DNA of 64,000 nucleotides, from the NCBI RefSeq assembly GCF_020404405.1, contig NZ_JAIZDA010000009.1, forward strand, positions 1-64,000, given 5' to 3'. Source of the stretch: Novosphingobium sp. FKTRR1 (lineage in GTDB: Bacteria; Pseudomonadota; Alphaproteobacteria; Sphingomonadales; Sphingomonadaceae). The notes beneath the pieces were generated by a model. It was not told the origin of the DNA and made no database searches. It saw only the letters and a program-made list of their open reading frames with translations. This document shows, piece by piece, positions 8,172 to 17,065 of this stretch (position 1 is the stretch's first letter; every line of letters starts with the position of its first letter). The position numbers were made by a program, and so were the translations under genes.

Positions 8172-10556
8172 TCAGGCGTCGTCGGTGTTCGGCTCCGATT
8201 CGGTGCTGTCGGAGCGGGCGACCTTGCGGCCCTTCTTCTTGACCAGCTTGGGCGCGGCCGGGGTCAGTTCGAAGCTGAGCGCCCCGTCCTTGTCCGCATC
8301 CTTGCCCTCCTCGACCTTGAGGCTGACATGGACCTCACCGCCGTTGGCCAGCTTGCCGAACAACAATTCCTCGGCCAGCGGCTTCTTGACCTTCTCTTGA
8401 ATCACGCGCGCCATCGGCCGCGCTCCATAGAGCTTGTCATAGCCCTGCTTGCCCAACCACGCGCGTGCATCCGAATCGAACTGGATGTGCACGTTCTGGT
8501 CGGCCAATTGCAGTTCCAGCTGCAGGATGAACTTGTCGACCACGCGGCTGACGACTTCGGGCGGCAAATAGGCAAAGGGCACGATCGCATCGAGCCGGTT
8601 GCGGAATTCGGGGGTGAACATGCGCTTCACCGCCTCATCGCCCGCATCCGCCTTCGACACGTCGCCAAACCCGATCCCCTGCCGCGCCATGTCGCTGGCT
8701 CCGGCATTGGTCGTCATCACCAATACGACATTGCGGAAATCGACCGTCTTGCCGTGGTGATCGGTCAGGCGGCCGTTGTCCATCACCTGCAGCAGGATGT
8801 TGAACAGGTCGGGGTGCGCCTTCTCGATCTCGTCCAGCAGCAGCACGCAATGCGGCTGCTGGTCGATGGCGTCGGTCAACAATCCACCCTGATCGAACCC
8901 GACATAGCCCGGAGGGGCGCCGATCAACCGGCTGATCGAGTGGCGCTCCATGTATTCCGACATGTCGAAGCGCTGCAGCGGGATGCCCATGATCTGCGCC
9001 AGACTGCGCGCGACTTCGGTCTTGCCGACGCCGGTCGGGCCGCTGAACAGGAACGAGCCGATCGGCTTGTCCGGATCGCGCAGGCCTGCACGTGAAAGCT
9101 TCATCGCGCTCGACAGAACCTCGATCGCCTTGTCCTGACCGAACACCAGTCGCTTGAGATCGCGCTCAAGGTGTTCGAGCACCTTCTTGTCGTCGCTCGA
9201 CACCGACTTGGGCGGGATGCGGGCCATCGTCGCGATGACCTGCTCGATCTCGCGCGCGGTGATGGTCTTCTTGCGCTTGGACGGCGGCACCAGCATCTGC
9301 ATCGCGCCCACTTCGTCGATCACGTCGATCGCCTTGTCGGGCAGCTTGCGGTCGTTGATGTAGCGCGCGGACAATTCAACCGCGGTCTTGATCGCGTCGG
9401 GGGTGTACTTGACCTTGTGGTGTTCCTCAAAAGCGGTACGCAAGCCCTTGAGAATCTTGATGGTATCCTCGATCGTCGGTTCGTTGACGTCGATCTTCTG
9501 GAACCGGCGCAGCAGCGCGCGATCCTTTTCGAAGTGGTTGCGGAACTCCTTGTAGGTGGTCGAACCGATGCAGCGGATCGTCCCACCCGACAGCGCGGGC
9601 TTGAGCAGGTTGGAGGCGTCCATTGCCCCGCCGCTGGTCGCCCCGGCACCGATCACGGTATGGATCTCGTCGATGAACAGGATCGCGTGCGGCATCTTCT
9701 CCAGTTCGGAGACGACCTGCTTGAGCCGTTCCTCGAAGTCACCGCGATAGCGCGTGCCGGCCAGCAGGCTGCCCATGTCGAGCGAATAGATCACAGCTTG
9801 CGAGAGCACTTCGGGGACTTCGCCTTCGACGATCTTGCGCGCCAGACCTTCGGCGATGGCGGTCTTGCCCACGCCCGGATCGCCCACGTAAAGCGGGTTG
9901 TTCTTCGACCGGCGGCACAGGATCTGGATGGTGCGATCGACTTCCGGGCCACGCCCGATCAGCGGATCGACTTTGCCGATCAGCGCCTTTTCGTTGAGGT
10001 TGACAGTGAACTGGTCGAGCGCCGAATCCTTTTTCGAAGCCTTGGTTTCCTGCTTTTCCTCGGGCTTGGGGGTCTCTTCCTCGGCGCCCTTGGGATTGCG
10101 GGTTTCGACCTGACGGCCGCCCTTGCCGATGCCGTGGCTGATGAAGCTGACCGCGTCGAGGCGGCTCATGTCCTGTTGCTGCAGGAAGTAGACCGCGTAC
10201 GAATCGCGTTCGGAGAACAGCGCGACCAGCACATTGGCGCCGGTCACGGTGTCCTTGCCCGACGATTGCACGTGCAGGATGGCGCGCTGGATTACCCGCT
10301 GGAAGCCTGCGGTCGGCTGGGGATCGGCCTTTTCCTGGGTCTTTAGCGACTGGTATTCCTGATCGAGGTACTGGCGCACCACGTCCCCCAGATCGCCCAG
10401 ATCCACGCCGCAGGCCTGCATCACTTGCGCGGCATCGGGGTCATCGATCAGGGCAAGCAGCAAATGCTCTAGCGTCGCGTACTCGTGGCTACGCTCGGAA
10501 GCGTTGCTGAGCGCGGCATGGAGCGTCTTCTCAAGGCTCTGTGCGAAGCTGGGCAT
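8172..10556 (-). CDS. clpA: ATP-dependent Clp protease ATP-binding subunit ClpA
   Basis: A 794-residue AAA+ unfoldase of the ClpAP protease. The N-terminal Clp-N repeat domain ([14 protein letters not shown]...[13 protein letters not shown]) is followed by the first AAA module with Walker [10 protein letters not shown] and Walker B LFIDEIH, then the second module with GPTGVGKTE and [13 protein letters not shown] charged linker of about 40 residues ([13 protein letters not shown]) separates the N-domain from the first AAA. The C-terminus has a basic tail ([12 protein letters not shown]). The adaptor gene clpS, often next to clpA, is not in this window. ATG 10556 gives the family start. A TTAAC-N4-GCTAA element lies upstream (10631-10644). 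Confidence 0.97.
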   Translation of the reverse strand: MPSFAQSLEKTLHAALSNASERSHEYATLEHLLLALIDDPDAAQVMQACGVDLGDLGDVVRQYLDQEYQSLKTQEKADPQPTAGFQRVIQRAILHVQSSGKDTVTGANVLVALFSERDSYAVYFLQQQDMSRLDAVSFISHGIGKGGRQVETRNPKGAEEETPKPEEKQETKASKKDSALDQFTVNLNEKALIGKVDPLIGRGPEVDRTIQILCRRSKNNPLYVGDPGVGKTAIAEGLARKIVEGEVPEVLSQAVIYSLDMGSLLAGTRYRGDFEERLKQVVSELEKMPHAILFIDEIHTVIGAGATSGGAMDASNLLKPALSGGTIRCIGSTTYKEFRNHFEKDRALLRRFQKIDVNEPTIEDTIKILKGLRTAFEEHHKVKYTPDAIKTAVELSARYINDRKLPDKAIDVIDEVGAMQMLVPPSKRKKTITAREIEQVIATMARIPPKSVSSDDKKVLEHLERDLKRLVFGQDKAIEVLSSAMKLSRAGLRDPDKPIGSFLFSGPTGVGKTEVARSLAQIMGIPLQRFDMSEYMERHSISRLIGAPPGYVGFDQGGLLTDAIDQQPHCVLLLDEIEKAHPDLFNILLQVMDNGRLTDHHGKTVDFRNVVLVMTTNAGASDMARQGIGFGDVSKADAGDEAVKRMFTPEFRNRLDAIVPFAYLPPEVVSRVVDKFILQLELQLADQNVHIQFDSDARAWLGKQGYDKLYGARPMARVIQEKVKKPLAEELLFGKLANGGEVHVSLKVEEGKDADKDGALSFELTPAAPKLVKKKGRKVARSDSTESEPNTDDA

Positions 10557-10630
10557 ATACTTGCTTTCTGGACGGTCCGGGAGGGACGGACTCCGGGTGG
10601 GCCCCTTGCGGGAAGGAAGCACGGGGGCGA

Positions 10631-10644
10631 TTAACCGTGGCTAA
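10631..10644. promoter_or_regulatory. TTAAC-N4-GCTAA element upstream of clpA (CtrA-box-like)
   Basis: The 14-base sequence reads TTAACCGTGGCTAA on the plus strand, 75 bases upstream of the clpA start. An element with the same fixed bases occurs at 30485-30498 upstream of the sciP unit. Both resemble, imperfectly, the alphaproteobacterial CtrA site (two TTAA half-sites about 7 bases apart). Binding is inference. Confidence 0.3.
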
Positions 10645-10724
10645 ATCGTCCGGGCGTGTGGAAACCGATCTTAATCGCATGATGTGCACTTCTGCACGCT
10701 CCTGCATACCGGCAATATGGGAAG

Positions 10725-10749
10725 GCCGCCCTCTATCGTGAAGGGCGGC
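10725..10749 (-). terminator. Hairpin after DUF1192
   Basis: GCCGCCCT (10725-10732) pairs perfectly with AGGGCGGC (10742-10749) around a 9-base loop, just downstream of the DUF1192 stop on the minus strand. No strong T-run follows, so it may be a weak or Rho-assisted terminator before clpA. Confidence 0.45.
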
Positions 10750-10754
10750 GCCGC

Positions 10755-10994
10755 TCATTTCGTCACGCTGCCGGGGCTGCCGGTTGCCGGGGGCGACGAT
10801 GGCGTGCGAAACAGCGATTCGGCGGCGAGCCGGTGTGCCTGCGCTTTCGCGGCATGAGCCCGAACCCGTTCGATTTCGGCAGTGAGCAAAGCGATCCGGG
10901 CATCAAGCTCGGCCTGCGAAAGCGGGTCGAGCGCTTCGGTGGCCAGCCGACTGGCAAGGTCGCCCGTGGCGCGCGCTCGCTCTTCAAGTTCCAT
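10755..10994 (-). CDS. DUF1192 family protein
   Basis: A 79-residue cytoplasmic protein. The centre shows the DUF1192 pattern LDPLSQAELDARIALLTAEIERVRAH broken into a short heptad-like helix, followed by an Ala-rich HRLAAESLF. Such proteins are found across alphaproteobacteria, commonly divergent from a quinone oxidoreductase gene, and have no known function; the helix suggests oligomerisation. ATG 10994 is chosen because upstream in-frame codons read into the divergent promoter region. It precedes clpA on the same strand with 198 bases between. Confidence 0.82.
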   Translation of the reverse strand: MELEERARATGDLASRLATEALDPLSQAELDARIALLTAEIERVRAHAAKAQAHRLAAESLFRTPSSPPATGSPGSVTK

Positions 10995-11132
10995 TGCACT
11001 GCACAATGTGGCGCATCCGCGCTTGCTGTCAACCGGGTGCATGGGTAGTGCTTCAGGAAAGGGCGCTAGTGCGACAGTAACGTCGCTGTAAACGGGTCGG
11101 GGGGCCCGGCGCTGCAATTGGGGTTGAAAGCG

Positions 11133-12146
11133 ATGCAGCCAGTTCCGACGATCATGACCGCCATCGGTTTCGATGAACCGGGTGGTCCAGACGTTCTGCA
11201 ACCCAGAACCGTTACGGTGCCCGAACCAGGGCCGGGCCAAGTCCTGATCCGGGTCGCCTTCGCCGGGGTGAACCGCCCCGATGTGATCCAGCGGCAAGGC
11301 TTCTATCCCGCACCGCCCGGTGCCTCGCCGCTTCCGGGCCTTGAAGTTTCAGGGCAAATTGTCTCGGTTGGCGAAGGGGTGACCGATCCGCTGGTGGGGT
11401 CGCTCGTCTGCGCGCTGGTGGCAGGGGGGGGCTATGCCGAATATTGTCTGGCGCAAGCGGCGCAATGCCTGCCTGTGCCCGACGGCCTCTCGCTGGCCGA
11501 GGCTGCCGCGCTGCCCGAAACCCTGTTTACCGTGTGGCACAACGTGTTCGAACGCGGCTGGGCCCGCGAAGGCGAGACGATGCTGGTTCACGGCGGCACC
11601 AGCGGCATCGGCACGATGGCGATCGCGCTGGGCAAATTGTTCGGTCTGACCGTCATCGTCACATGCGGCAATGCAGATAAATGTGCGGCCGCGCTCGGTC
11701 TCGGGGCGGATCACGCCATTGACTACAAGACCGCGGATTTCGTCGAGGCCGTGAAGCAGATCACCGGCGGTGCAGGGGTGCAACTGGTGCTCGACATGGT
11801 TGCCGGCGATTATGTCGCGCGCAATATCAAGTGTCTTGCCGAGGATGGCCGCCATGTCACGATCGCCGTGCAAGGCGGCGTCCGGGCAGCGATCAACATG
11901 GCCGAGATCATGCGTCGCCGCTTGACGCTTACCGGTTCGACATTGCGGCCACGTTCAAATCAATTCAAAGACTTGCTGGCACAAGAGGTGCGCGAGACGG
12001 TATGGCCGCTGGTTGCCGGCGGGCAGCTTCGCCCGGTCATGGACACGACATTCGGGCTGACCAATGCCGCCGCTGCCCATGCGCGGATGGAGCAGGGCAA
12101 CCATATCGGCAAGATCGTGCTGCAGACAGATACAACCGGCAACTGA
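11133..12146 (+). CDS. NAD(P)H-quinone oxidoreductase (zinc-free MDR family)
   Basis: A 337-residue medium-chain dehydrogenase/reductase of the quinone oxidoreductase type. N-terminal GroES-like domain with GVNRPDVIQRQG; nucleotide-binding Rossmann domain with LVHGGTSGIGTMAI; no zinc-ligand cysteine pattern, as in zeta-crystallin-like QORs. It probably reduces quinones with NADPH in the cytoplasm. Start candidates are TTG 11118, ATG 11133 and ATG 11154; 11133 is shown because a purine-rich stretch lies just upstream, but 11154 (MTAIGFDEPGGPD) matches the family N-terminus equally well. It is divergent from DUF1192 and followed by trcR. Confidence 0.92.
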   Translation: MQPVPTIMTAIGFDEPGGPDVLQPRTVTVPEPGPGQVLIRVAFAGVNRPDVIQRQGFYPAPPGASPLPGLEVSGQIVSVGEGVTDPLVGSLVCALVAGGGYAEYCLAQAAQCLPVPDGLSLAEAAALPETLFTVWHNVFERGWAREGETMLVHGGTSGIGTMAIALGKLFGLTVIVTCGNADKCAAALGLGADHAIDYKTADFVEAVKQITGGAGVQLVLDMVAGDYVARNIKCLAEDGRHVTIAVQGGVRAAINMAEIMRRRLTLTGSTLRPRSNQFKDLLAQEVRETVWPLVAGGQLRPVMDTTFGLTNAAAAHARMEQGNHIGKIVLQTDTTGN

Positions 12147-12269
12147 TGTGCAATCGGGGCAAGGTCCGATCAGGGCTTGCCGTTTTCCGCCTCGTGTCCT
12201 ACATCATCGTCAGCGTGGCCGCTCCGGAAGGGGCGGCCCTTATTGTTTCTGCAGTCCGGAGACTTTCCC

Positions 12270-12977
12270 GTGAGCCCGCAGCCCAGTTATCCTTTGATGC
12301 CGCATGCGACCGCCTCATGGCTGGTCGACAATACTGCCCTGTCGTTCGAACAGATCGCCGAATTCTGCGGCCTGCACATCCTTGAAGTGCAGGCGATGGC
12401 CGATGATCTGGCCGGTGCCAAGTACACCGGGCGCGATCCGGTCCATTCGGGCGAACTGACTCAGGCAGAGATCGATCGCGGTCAGGCCAGCGCCGACTAT
12501 CGGCTGAAGATGCAGAAGGCGCCGCTTTCGGTCAGCCGCACCAAGGGGCCGCGCTATACGCCGGTTTCCAAGCGGCAGGACAAGCCCGATGGCATCGCCT
12601 GGATCTTGCGCCACCATCCCGAGATTTCGGATGCGCAAGTCGGCAAGCTGATCGGCACCACTCGCACCACGATTGCCGCGATTCGCGATCGCAGCCACTG
12701 GAACATCAGCAACATCAACCCCAAGGATCCGGTGACGCTGGGTCTGTGTTCGCAGCGCGAACTCGATGCGCTGGTCGCCAAGGCGGCCAAGCGCGCCGGG
12801 ATCGAGGAGGACGCCTCGGTCGATATCCAGCGGCTGGGCACCGATCGCGATGCGCTGATCGAACAGTTGCGCGCCGAACGTGTGGCTACGGTCAAGGCGG
12901 CAAGCGATGCCGCGCAGGAGGCCGAAGCCGCCGCCTGGCTTGAAGCGCGCCGCGCCGAAGGCATTTCCGACAGCTGA
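12270..12977 (+). CDS. trcR: Cell cycle transcriptional regulator TrcR (DUF1013)
   Basis: A 235-residue protein matching the DUF1013 family, conserved in alphaproteobacteria and named TrcR after the Caulobacter cell-cycle regulator. The N-terminal part (MPHATASWLVDNTALSFEQI then EFCGLHILEVQAMADD) and the middle DGIAWILRHHPEISDAQVGK with an HTH-like KLIGTTRTTIAAIRDR segment are the recognisable regions; the last 70 residues form an Ala-rich charged helix. GTG 12270 is chosen because a GGAG lies 8 bases before it; ATG 12297 has no visible ribosome-binding site. It sits 123 bases after the quinone oxidoreductase and is followed by a hairpin. Confidence 0.88.
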   Translation: MSPQPSYPLMPHATASWLVDNTALSFEQIAEFCGLHILEVQAMADDLAGAKYTGRDPVHSGELTQAEIDRGQASADYRLKMQKAPLSVSRTKGPRYTPVSKRQDKPDGIAWILRHHPEISDAQVGKLIGTTRTTIAAIRDRSHWNISNINPKDPVTLGLCSQRELDALVAKAAKRAGIEEDASVDIQRLGTDRDALIEQLRAERVATVKAASDAAQEAEAAAWLEARRAEGISDS

Positions 12978-12985
12978 GCGCACAG

Positions 12986-13022
12986 CCCGACATGCGACGC
13001 GGTAAGCGTATTGCATGTCGGG
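12986..13022 (+). terminator. Hairpin after trcR
   Basis: CCCGACATGC (12986-12995) pairs perfectly with GCATGTCGGG (13013-13022) around a 17-base loop, 9 bases after the trcR stop. There is no T-run, so termination strength is uncertain. Confidence 0.45.
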
Positions 13023-13059
13023 CGGGCACTACAATGGCCAGCACTGGCCAATTTGGCGC

Positions 13060-13090
13060 ATGCCGTAAGCCGTCCTGTGGGCTACGGCAT
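13060..13090 (-). terminator. Hairpin after the bactofilin gene
   Basis: ATGCCGTAAGCC (13060-13071) pairs with GGCTACGGCAT (13080-13090) with one bulged A and an 8-base loop. It lies just past the bactofilin stop on the minus strand. A third small dyad (TGGCCA...TGGCCA, 13035-13050) sits between this hairpin and the trcR one. Confidence 0.45.
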
Positions 13091-13098
13091 TACGGCCA

Positions 13099-13521
13099 TT
13101 ATCCCGGTTGTTGCGTCACCAACGCCAGTGGCGCCACCGAATCGTGGGTCGGATGGCTATAGGCCAGTCGCCCGTCGACTTGGGCGCCTTGCTCGATCGT
13201 CAGCGAATCGTACGTGACGTCGCCGTGGATGCGGGCAGACTTGAGCAACACCAGTTGCGTGACCGTGATCGCGCCTTCCACGCGTCCGGCAAGCCGCGCC
13301 GTCTGCGCGCGCACGGCACCATGGATCGTACCCGATTCGCCCTGCACCAGACTGGCGCAAGTCACATCGCCTTCGATCCGGCCGTCGATGTGCAGGTCGG
13401 CGGCGGCGGTGATGTCGCCGGTCACGACAAGGTCGGCACCCAGCACGGAAAAGGTCGCGGCCACGGACTTACCCGCGCCGACTGGCCGGGCGTCGGGCCC
13501 CGGCTTCTTGCTGAACATCAT
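13099..13521 (-). CDS. Bactofilin family protein
   Basis: A 140-residue bactofilin (DUF583): a short disordered N-terminus, then a right-handed beta-helix core (about 25-115) with repeated short turns such as LVVTGDITAAADLHIDGRI, GAVRAQTARLAGRVEG and KSARIHGDVTYDS, and a short tail. Bactofilins polymerise without nucleotide into cytoskeletal filaments that recruit cell-wall enzymes. The upstream neighbour on the same strand is an M23 peptidase whose 3' end overlaps this gene by 53 bases, fitting the known bactofilin/M23 partnership in cell-shape control. Start is ATG 13521, or 13518. Confidence 0.92.
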   Translation of the reverse strand: MMFSKKPGPDARPVGAGKSVAATFSVLGADLVVTGDITAAADLHIDGRIEGDVTCASLVQGESGTIHGAVRAQTARLAGRVEGAITVTQLVLLKSARIHGDVTYDSLTIEQGAQVDGRLAYSHPTHDSVAPLALVTQQPG

Positions 13522-14716
13522 TGTTGGCCTTGGCTAGGGGAGGTTTGGGCAGGGGCGCTTCAAGGAAAGGGCGCGGATTGACCGGGCGGTCGCTGATGCG
13601 CACTTCGAAGTGCAGGTGCGGCCCGGTCGAGCGGCCGGTGCTGCCGATTGCGCCGATAACCGCGCCGGGCTTGACCACCTCGCCCATCCGCGCGGCGATC
13701 CGCGACATGTGGGCATAGCGGGTGAGCAGCCCATTGCCGTGGGTGATTTCCACGCAGTTGCCGTATCCTTGCCGCACGCCGGTGAAGCTGACGGTACCGG
13801 CGGCGGCGGCATAGATCGGCGCGCCCAGCGGGCCCTTGAAGTCGAGCCCGGCATGGAAGGCCGCACCCCCGTCGAACGGATCGGCGCGATAACCGAAGCC
13901 CGACGAGATGTAATCGAGGTTGGCCGGCAGCGTGTTCGGAATGCGCGCCAGCCCGTTGTCGAGCAAGCTCATCCGCGCAAGGCTGGCGCCCAGCCGGGCA
14001 AAGCGCGGGTCGATGGCGAGGCCTGGGCCGGTGGCCAGCCGGATCAGCGGCCCGCCCTGTGCGGCGCGATCGTTGCGCGCAACCATGTCGGGCGACAGGC
14101 CAACCTTGCGGATGGCAGAGGTCGCTTGTGCGGCGCGGGTGTCGGCGAAACGGGTCAGCCGCTCGACAAAGGCCAGTTGGCGTTGTTCGACGCGGGCAAG
14201 GCCCGTGGCGCCGGGCAGGACCATCGAGATCTTGCGCACGGTGCGCGCAGCCTCTCCCGAACTGTCTGAAACAGTCCCACGCGGCAGCGAATCGGGGATA
14301 GGGCCGATCGAGCCCTGCACGACCTTCTCGATGAAATCCTGACGCTTTTGCAGGTCGGCGGCGATGGTCTGAAGGTTGGCGCGGTATTTTGCCACCCGGC
14401 TTTCGGCCGAAGCCACCGCGGCTTCGCGCCCAAGCAACGACGACTGGTCATGTAGACCCAGCACCGTCGACAGCAAAGCCCAACCCAGCACGCCGATCCA
14501 CAGCAACACAGCGCCAGCAAGGGCACCGGCGATTCCTGCCTGCAAGCGCGTGGAAATGCGGATGAAGCGGACATGCCCTTCGGATCGCATGAAGAATTCG
14601 CGATCCGGGAACCATGCCCTGAGACGGGCGGAAAGCCGGTCCCGGGTTAGAAATGACAAGCGAGCGACCCCCGACAGTTTGTCGTCCATGCGGGGCCTTA
14701 TCGTGATCCTCGTCAT
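13469..14716 (-). CDS. Membrane-anchored M23 family metallopeptidase
   Basis: A 415-residue peptidoglycan endopeptidase. A cytoplasmic N-terminal part of about 60 residues leads to one transmembrane helix (GALAGAVLLWIGVLGWALL), a coiled-coil region (SAESRVAKYRANLQTIAADL) and the LytM domain with FHAGLDF (H-x3-D) and TGPHLHFEV (HLH), so the zinc site is complete. The end is basic and Pro-rich. The gene overlaps the downstream bactofilin gene by 53 bases in another frame. Together they resemble the bactofilin-M23 shape modules of other alphaproteobacteria. ATG 14716 is shown; ATG 14689, with AAGG six bases upstream, is an equally good start. Confidence 0.93.
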   Translation of the reverse strand: MTRITIRPRMDDKLSGVARLSFLTRDRLSARLRAWFPDREFFMRSEGHVRFIRISTRLQAGIAGALAGAVLLWIGVLGWALLSTVLGLHDQSSLLGREAAVASAESRVAKYRANLQTIAADLQKRQDFIEKVVQGSIGPIPDSLPRGTVSDSSGEAARTVRKISMVLPGATGLARVEQRQLAFVERLTRFADTRAAQATSAIRKVGLSPDMVARNDRAAQGGPLIRLATGPGLAIDPRFARLGASLARMSLLDNGLARIPNTLPANLDYISSGFGYRADPFDGGAAFHAGLDFKGPLGAPIYAAAAGTVSFTGVRQGYGNCVEITHGNGLLTRYAHMSRIAARMGEVVKPGAVIGAIGSTGRSTGPHLHFEVRISDRPVNPRPFLEAPLPKPPLAKANNDVQQEAGARRPASRRG

Positions 14717-14935
14717 GGCGCGTTATTCCGGGCGGGACCTAGCCAAGGTGACTGCCCGGCGCGAATCGGATCGCCTCCATGCAAGACGGAACGTGCCGGT
14801 TAGTCGGTGAAGCGATGAAAATGTGTACAACCGGTGTCGTTTTCTGCTGGTTCAGCGATGGAAGCGGACGAATCGACCGGGATTGCACCCCGTCTTGCGG
14901 CTGACAGGTCGGGATGGCGGTGATAGGGAGCGGGA

Positions 14936-16246
14936 ATGGCTACGACTCTCGCTGCATCGCCCGAAATCGCAATCGACTCCGCAACTTCTGCGGTCGAGCC
15001 GGTGAGCGATCTCGTTTCGCGCCTTGCGCGCGATGGCCGCGCCGCGCAGGCAATGCTTGCGCGTCTGTCCGCTCAGGCCAAGGAACGCGCGCTGTTGCTT
15101 GCGGCGGCGGCTCTGCGCCGGGCTGCCCCGCAGATTCTTGCGGCCAATGAGCAGGACATGGCCAATGGCGCAGCCAATGGCCTTTCCGGCGCGCTGCTCG
15201 ATCGGCTGCGGCTCGACGCCGGGCGGCTTGAGGGGATCGCGACTGCGGTCGAGGCGGTGGCCGTGCTGGACGATCCGGTCGGGAGGGTGATCGACGAAAC
15301 GGCGCGTCCCAACGGGCTGGTGCTGCAGCGCGTGCGCATTCCGATCGGGCTGATCGGCATCATCTATGAAAGCCGGCCCAACGTAACCGCCGATGCCGCC
15401 GCGCTGTGCGTGCGCTCGGGCAATGCCACCCTGCTGCGCGGTGGTACCGAGGCGGTCCATTCCAACCGCGCGATCCACGCGGCATTGGTCGAAGGGCTGG
15501 TCGCAGGCGGCGTGCCAGCAGCGGCGGTGCAACTGCTGCCGACGCAAGATCGTGCTGCCGTTGGCGCCATGCTCAAGGCGGCGGGGCTGATCGACATGAT
15601 CGTGCCGCGCGGAGGCAAGAGCCTTGTCGCGCGGGTTCAGGCCGAAGCGACCGTGCCGGTGCTCGCCCACCTTGACGGGATCAACCACACTTATGTTCAC
15701 GCTGCGGCCGACCAGGCGATGGCCGCCGCAATCGTGTTCAACGCCAAGCTGCGCCGCACTGGCGTGTGCGGCTCGGTGGAAACGCTGCTGATCGATGCGA
15801 CCTATCCCGATGCCGCCGGTTTGGTACGGCCGCTGCTCGATGCCGGGTGCGAGTTGCGCGGCGATTCGCGCGCACGCGCGCTCGATCCGCGAATCGGCGC
15901 TGCGAGCGAGGCCGACTGGGATACCGAGTACCTCGATGCGATCCTGTCGGTGGCGGTGGTCGATGGACCGGACGCGGCGCTGGCGCACATAGCGCGCCAC
16001 TCCTCGGGTCATACCGAGGCGATCGTCACGGCGGATCAGGTGGTTGCCGACCGCTTTCTGGCAGAGGTCGACAGCGCCATCGTGATGCACAATGCATCGA
16101 GCCAGTTCGCCGATGGCGGCGAGTTCGGGCTGGGCGCAGAAATCGGCATCGCCACCGGACGGCTGCACGCGCGCGGCCCGGTGGCGCTCGAAGGGCTGAC
16201 CACCTACAAATGGCTGGTGCGCGGCAGCGGGCAGGTGCGGCCCTGA
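14936..16246 (+). CDS. proA: Glutamate-5-semialdehyde dehydrogenase (gamma-glutamyl phosphate reductase)
   Basis: ProA reduces gamma-glutamyl phosphate to glutamate semialdehyde with NADPH in proline synthesis. The 436-residue protein shows the family motifs IGIIYESRPNVTADAA, LRGGTEAVHSN, the catalytic cysteine in RRTGVCGSVE, HASSGHTEAI-type segment (HSSGHTEAI) and GRLHARGPVALEGLTTYKW at the end. The N-terminus is about 20 residues longer than usual. GGAGCGGGA precedes ATG 14936. It opens the plus-strand cluster proA-nadD-rsfS-rlmH-envC-ctpA; proB is not in the window. Confidence 0.97.
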   Translation: MATTLAASPEIAIDSATSAVEPVSDLVSRLARDGRAAQAMLARLSAQAKERALLLAAAALRRAAPQILAANEQDMANGAANGLSGALLDRLRLDAGRLEGIATAVEAVAVLDDPVGRVIDETARPNGLVLQRVRIPIGLIGIIYESRPNVTADAAALCVRSGNATLLRGGTEAVHSNRAIHAALVEGLVAGGVPAAAVQLLPTQDRAAVGAMLKAAGLIDMIVPRGGKSLVARVQAEATVPVLAHLDGINHTYVHAAADQAMAAAIVFNAKLRRTGVCGSVETLLIDATYPDAAGLVRPLLDAGCELRGDSRARALDPRIGAASEADWDTEYLDAILSVAVVDGPDAALAHIARHSSGHTEAIVTADQVVADRFLAEVDSAIVMHNASSQFADGGEFGLGAEIGIATGRLHARGPVALEGLTTYKWLVRGSGQVRP

Positions 16247-16938
16247 ACACGGCGGCGCACGGCCGCCGACGCGGGCCGCTGGTCGGTCTGCTTGGCGGCA
16301 GCTTCAACCCGGCGCACGGCGGGCATCTGCGGATCAGCCGCTTTGCCATGGCCGCGCTGGGACTTGACGAGGTCTGGTGGCTGGTCTCGCCCGGCAATGT
16401 GCTCAAGCCCGTGGCGGGCATGGCGCCGCTGGCCTTGCGGCATGCCCGTGCCCGCGAAGTGGCGCGGCGCAACCCGATTCGGGTGAGCGCGATCGAGGCC
16501 GAACTGGGCACCCGTTATACCATCGACACCCTGCAGCGGTTGCAGCGGCGCTATCCGCACCATCGCTTTGTCTGGCTTATGGGAGCCGACAATCTGGCGC
16601 AGTTTCACCGTTGGCGGAACTGGCGTGGCATCGCCCGTGCAATGCCGATTGCGGTTATCGCGCGTCCGGGCTATGATGCGACCGCTGTGGCAAGCCCTGC
16701 CATGGCCTGGTTGCGCCGCTGGCGCCAGCGGCCAGGCCAGTTGCGTGACGGCGCAAAGGGGAGCGCACCAGCGCTGATCCAGCTGCGTTTCGATCCTGAT
16801 TCGCGTTCGGCAAGCGATATTCGCGCCGCCGATCCAGACTGGTTTCGCCGTGTGCCCCGCTTCCACCAGCGAGACATGCTTACCCACCGGCTGCTGCATG
16901 GGAAACCGGCGGCAGTCCAACGGGCCGATGGCGCTTGA
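16210..16938 (+). CDS. nadD: Nicotinate-nucleotide adenylyltransferase
   Basis: NadD adenylates nicotinate mononucleotide in NAD synthesis. The HxGH nucleotidyltransferase signature appears as GGSFNPAHGGHL, with WWLVSPGN, the YTIDTL motif, VWLMGADNLAQFHRW and the C-terminal SRSASDIRA (ISSTxIR-type) motif. The start is unclear: ATG 16210 lies 37 bases inside proA and gives 242 residues, a bit longer than usual; otherwise only CTG 16243, overlapping the proA stop (CTGA), is available before the first conserved motif. Either way the gene is coupled to proA. rsfS follows after 127 bases. Confidence 0.93.
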   Translation: MAGARQRAGAALNTAAHGRRRGPLVGLLGGSFNPAHGGHLRISRFAMAALGLDEVWWLVSPGNVLKPVAGMAPLALRHARAREVARRNPIRVSAIEAELGTRYTIDTLQRLQRRYPHHRFVWLMGADNLAQFHRWRNWRGIARAMPIAVIARPGYDATAVASPAMAWLRRWRQRPGQLRDGAKGSAPALIQLRFDPDSRSASDIRAADPDWFRRVPRFHQRDMLTHRLLHGKPAAVQRADGA

Positions 16939-17065
16939 CGCCGCGGGCCGCCCATTTGTCCGGTCCATCGGACAGTTCATCGTGCGGTTCATCCGACAGG
17001 CGCTGCTTTCGCGCCTCAGGGCGCAACCGCATTGACACTTCATCAACGGAGACCATCTTTCCTTC

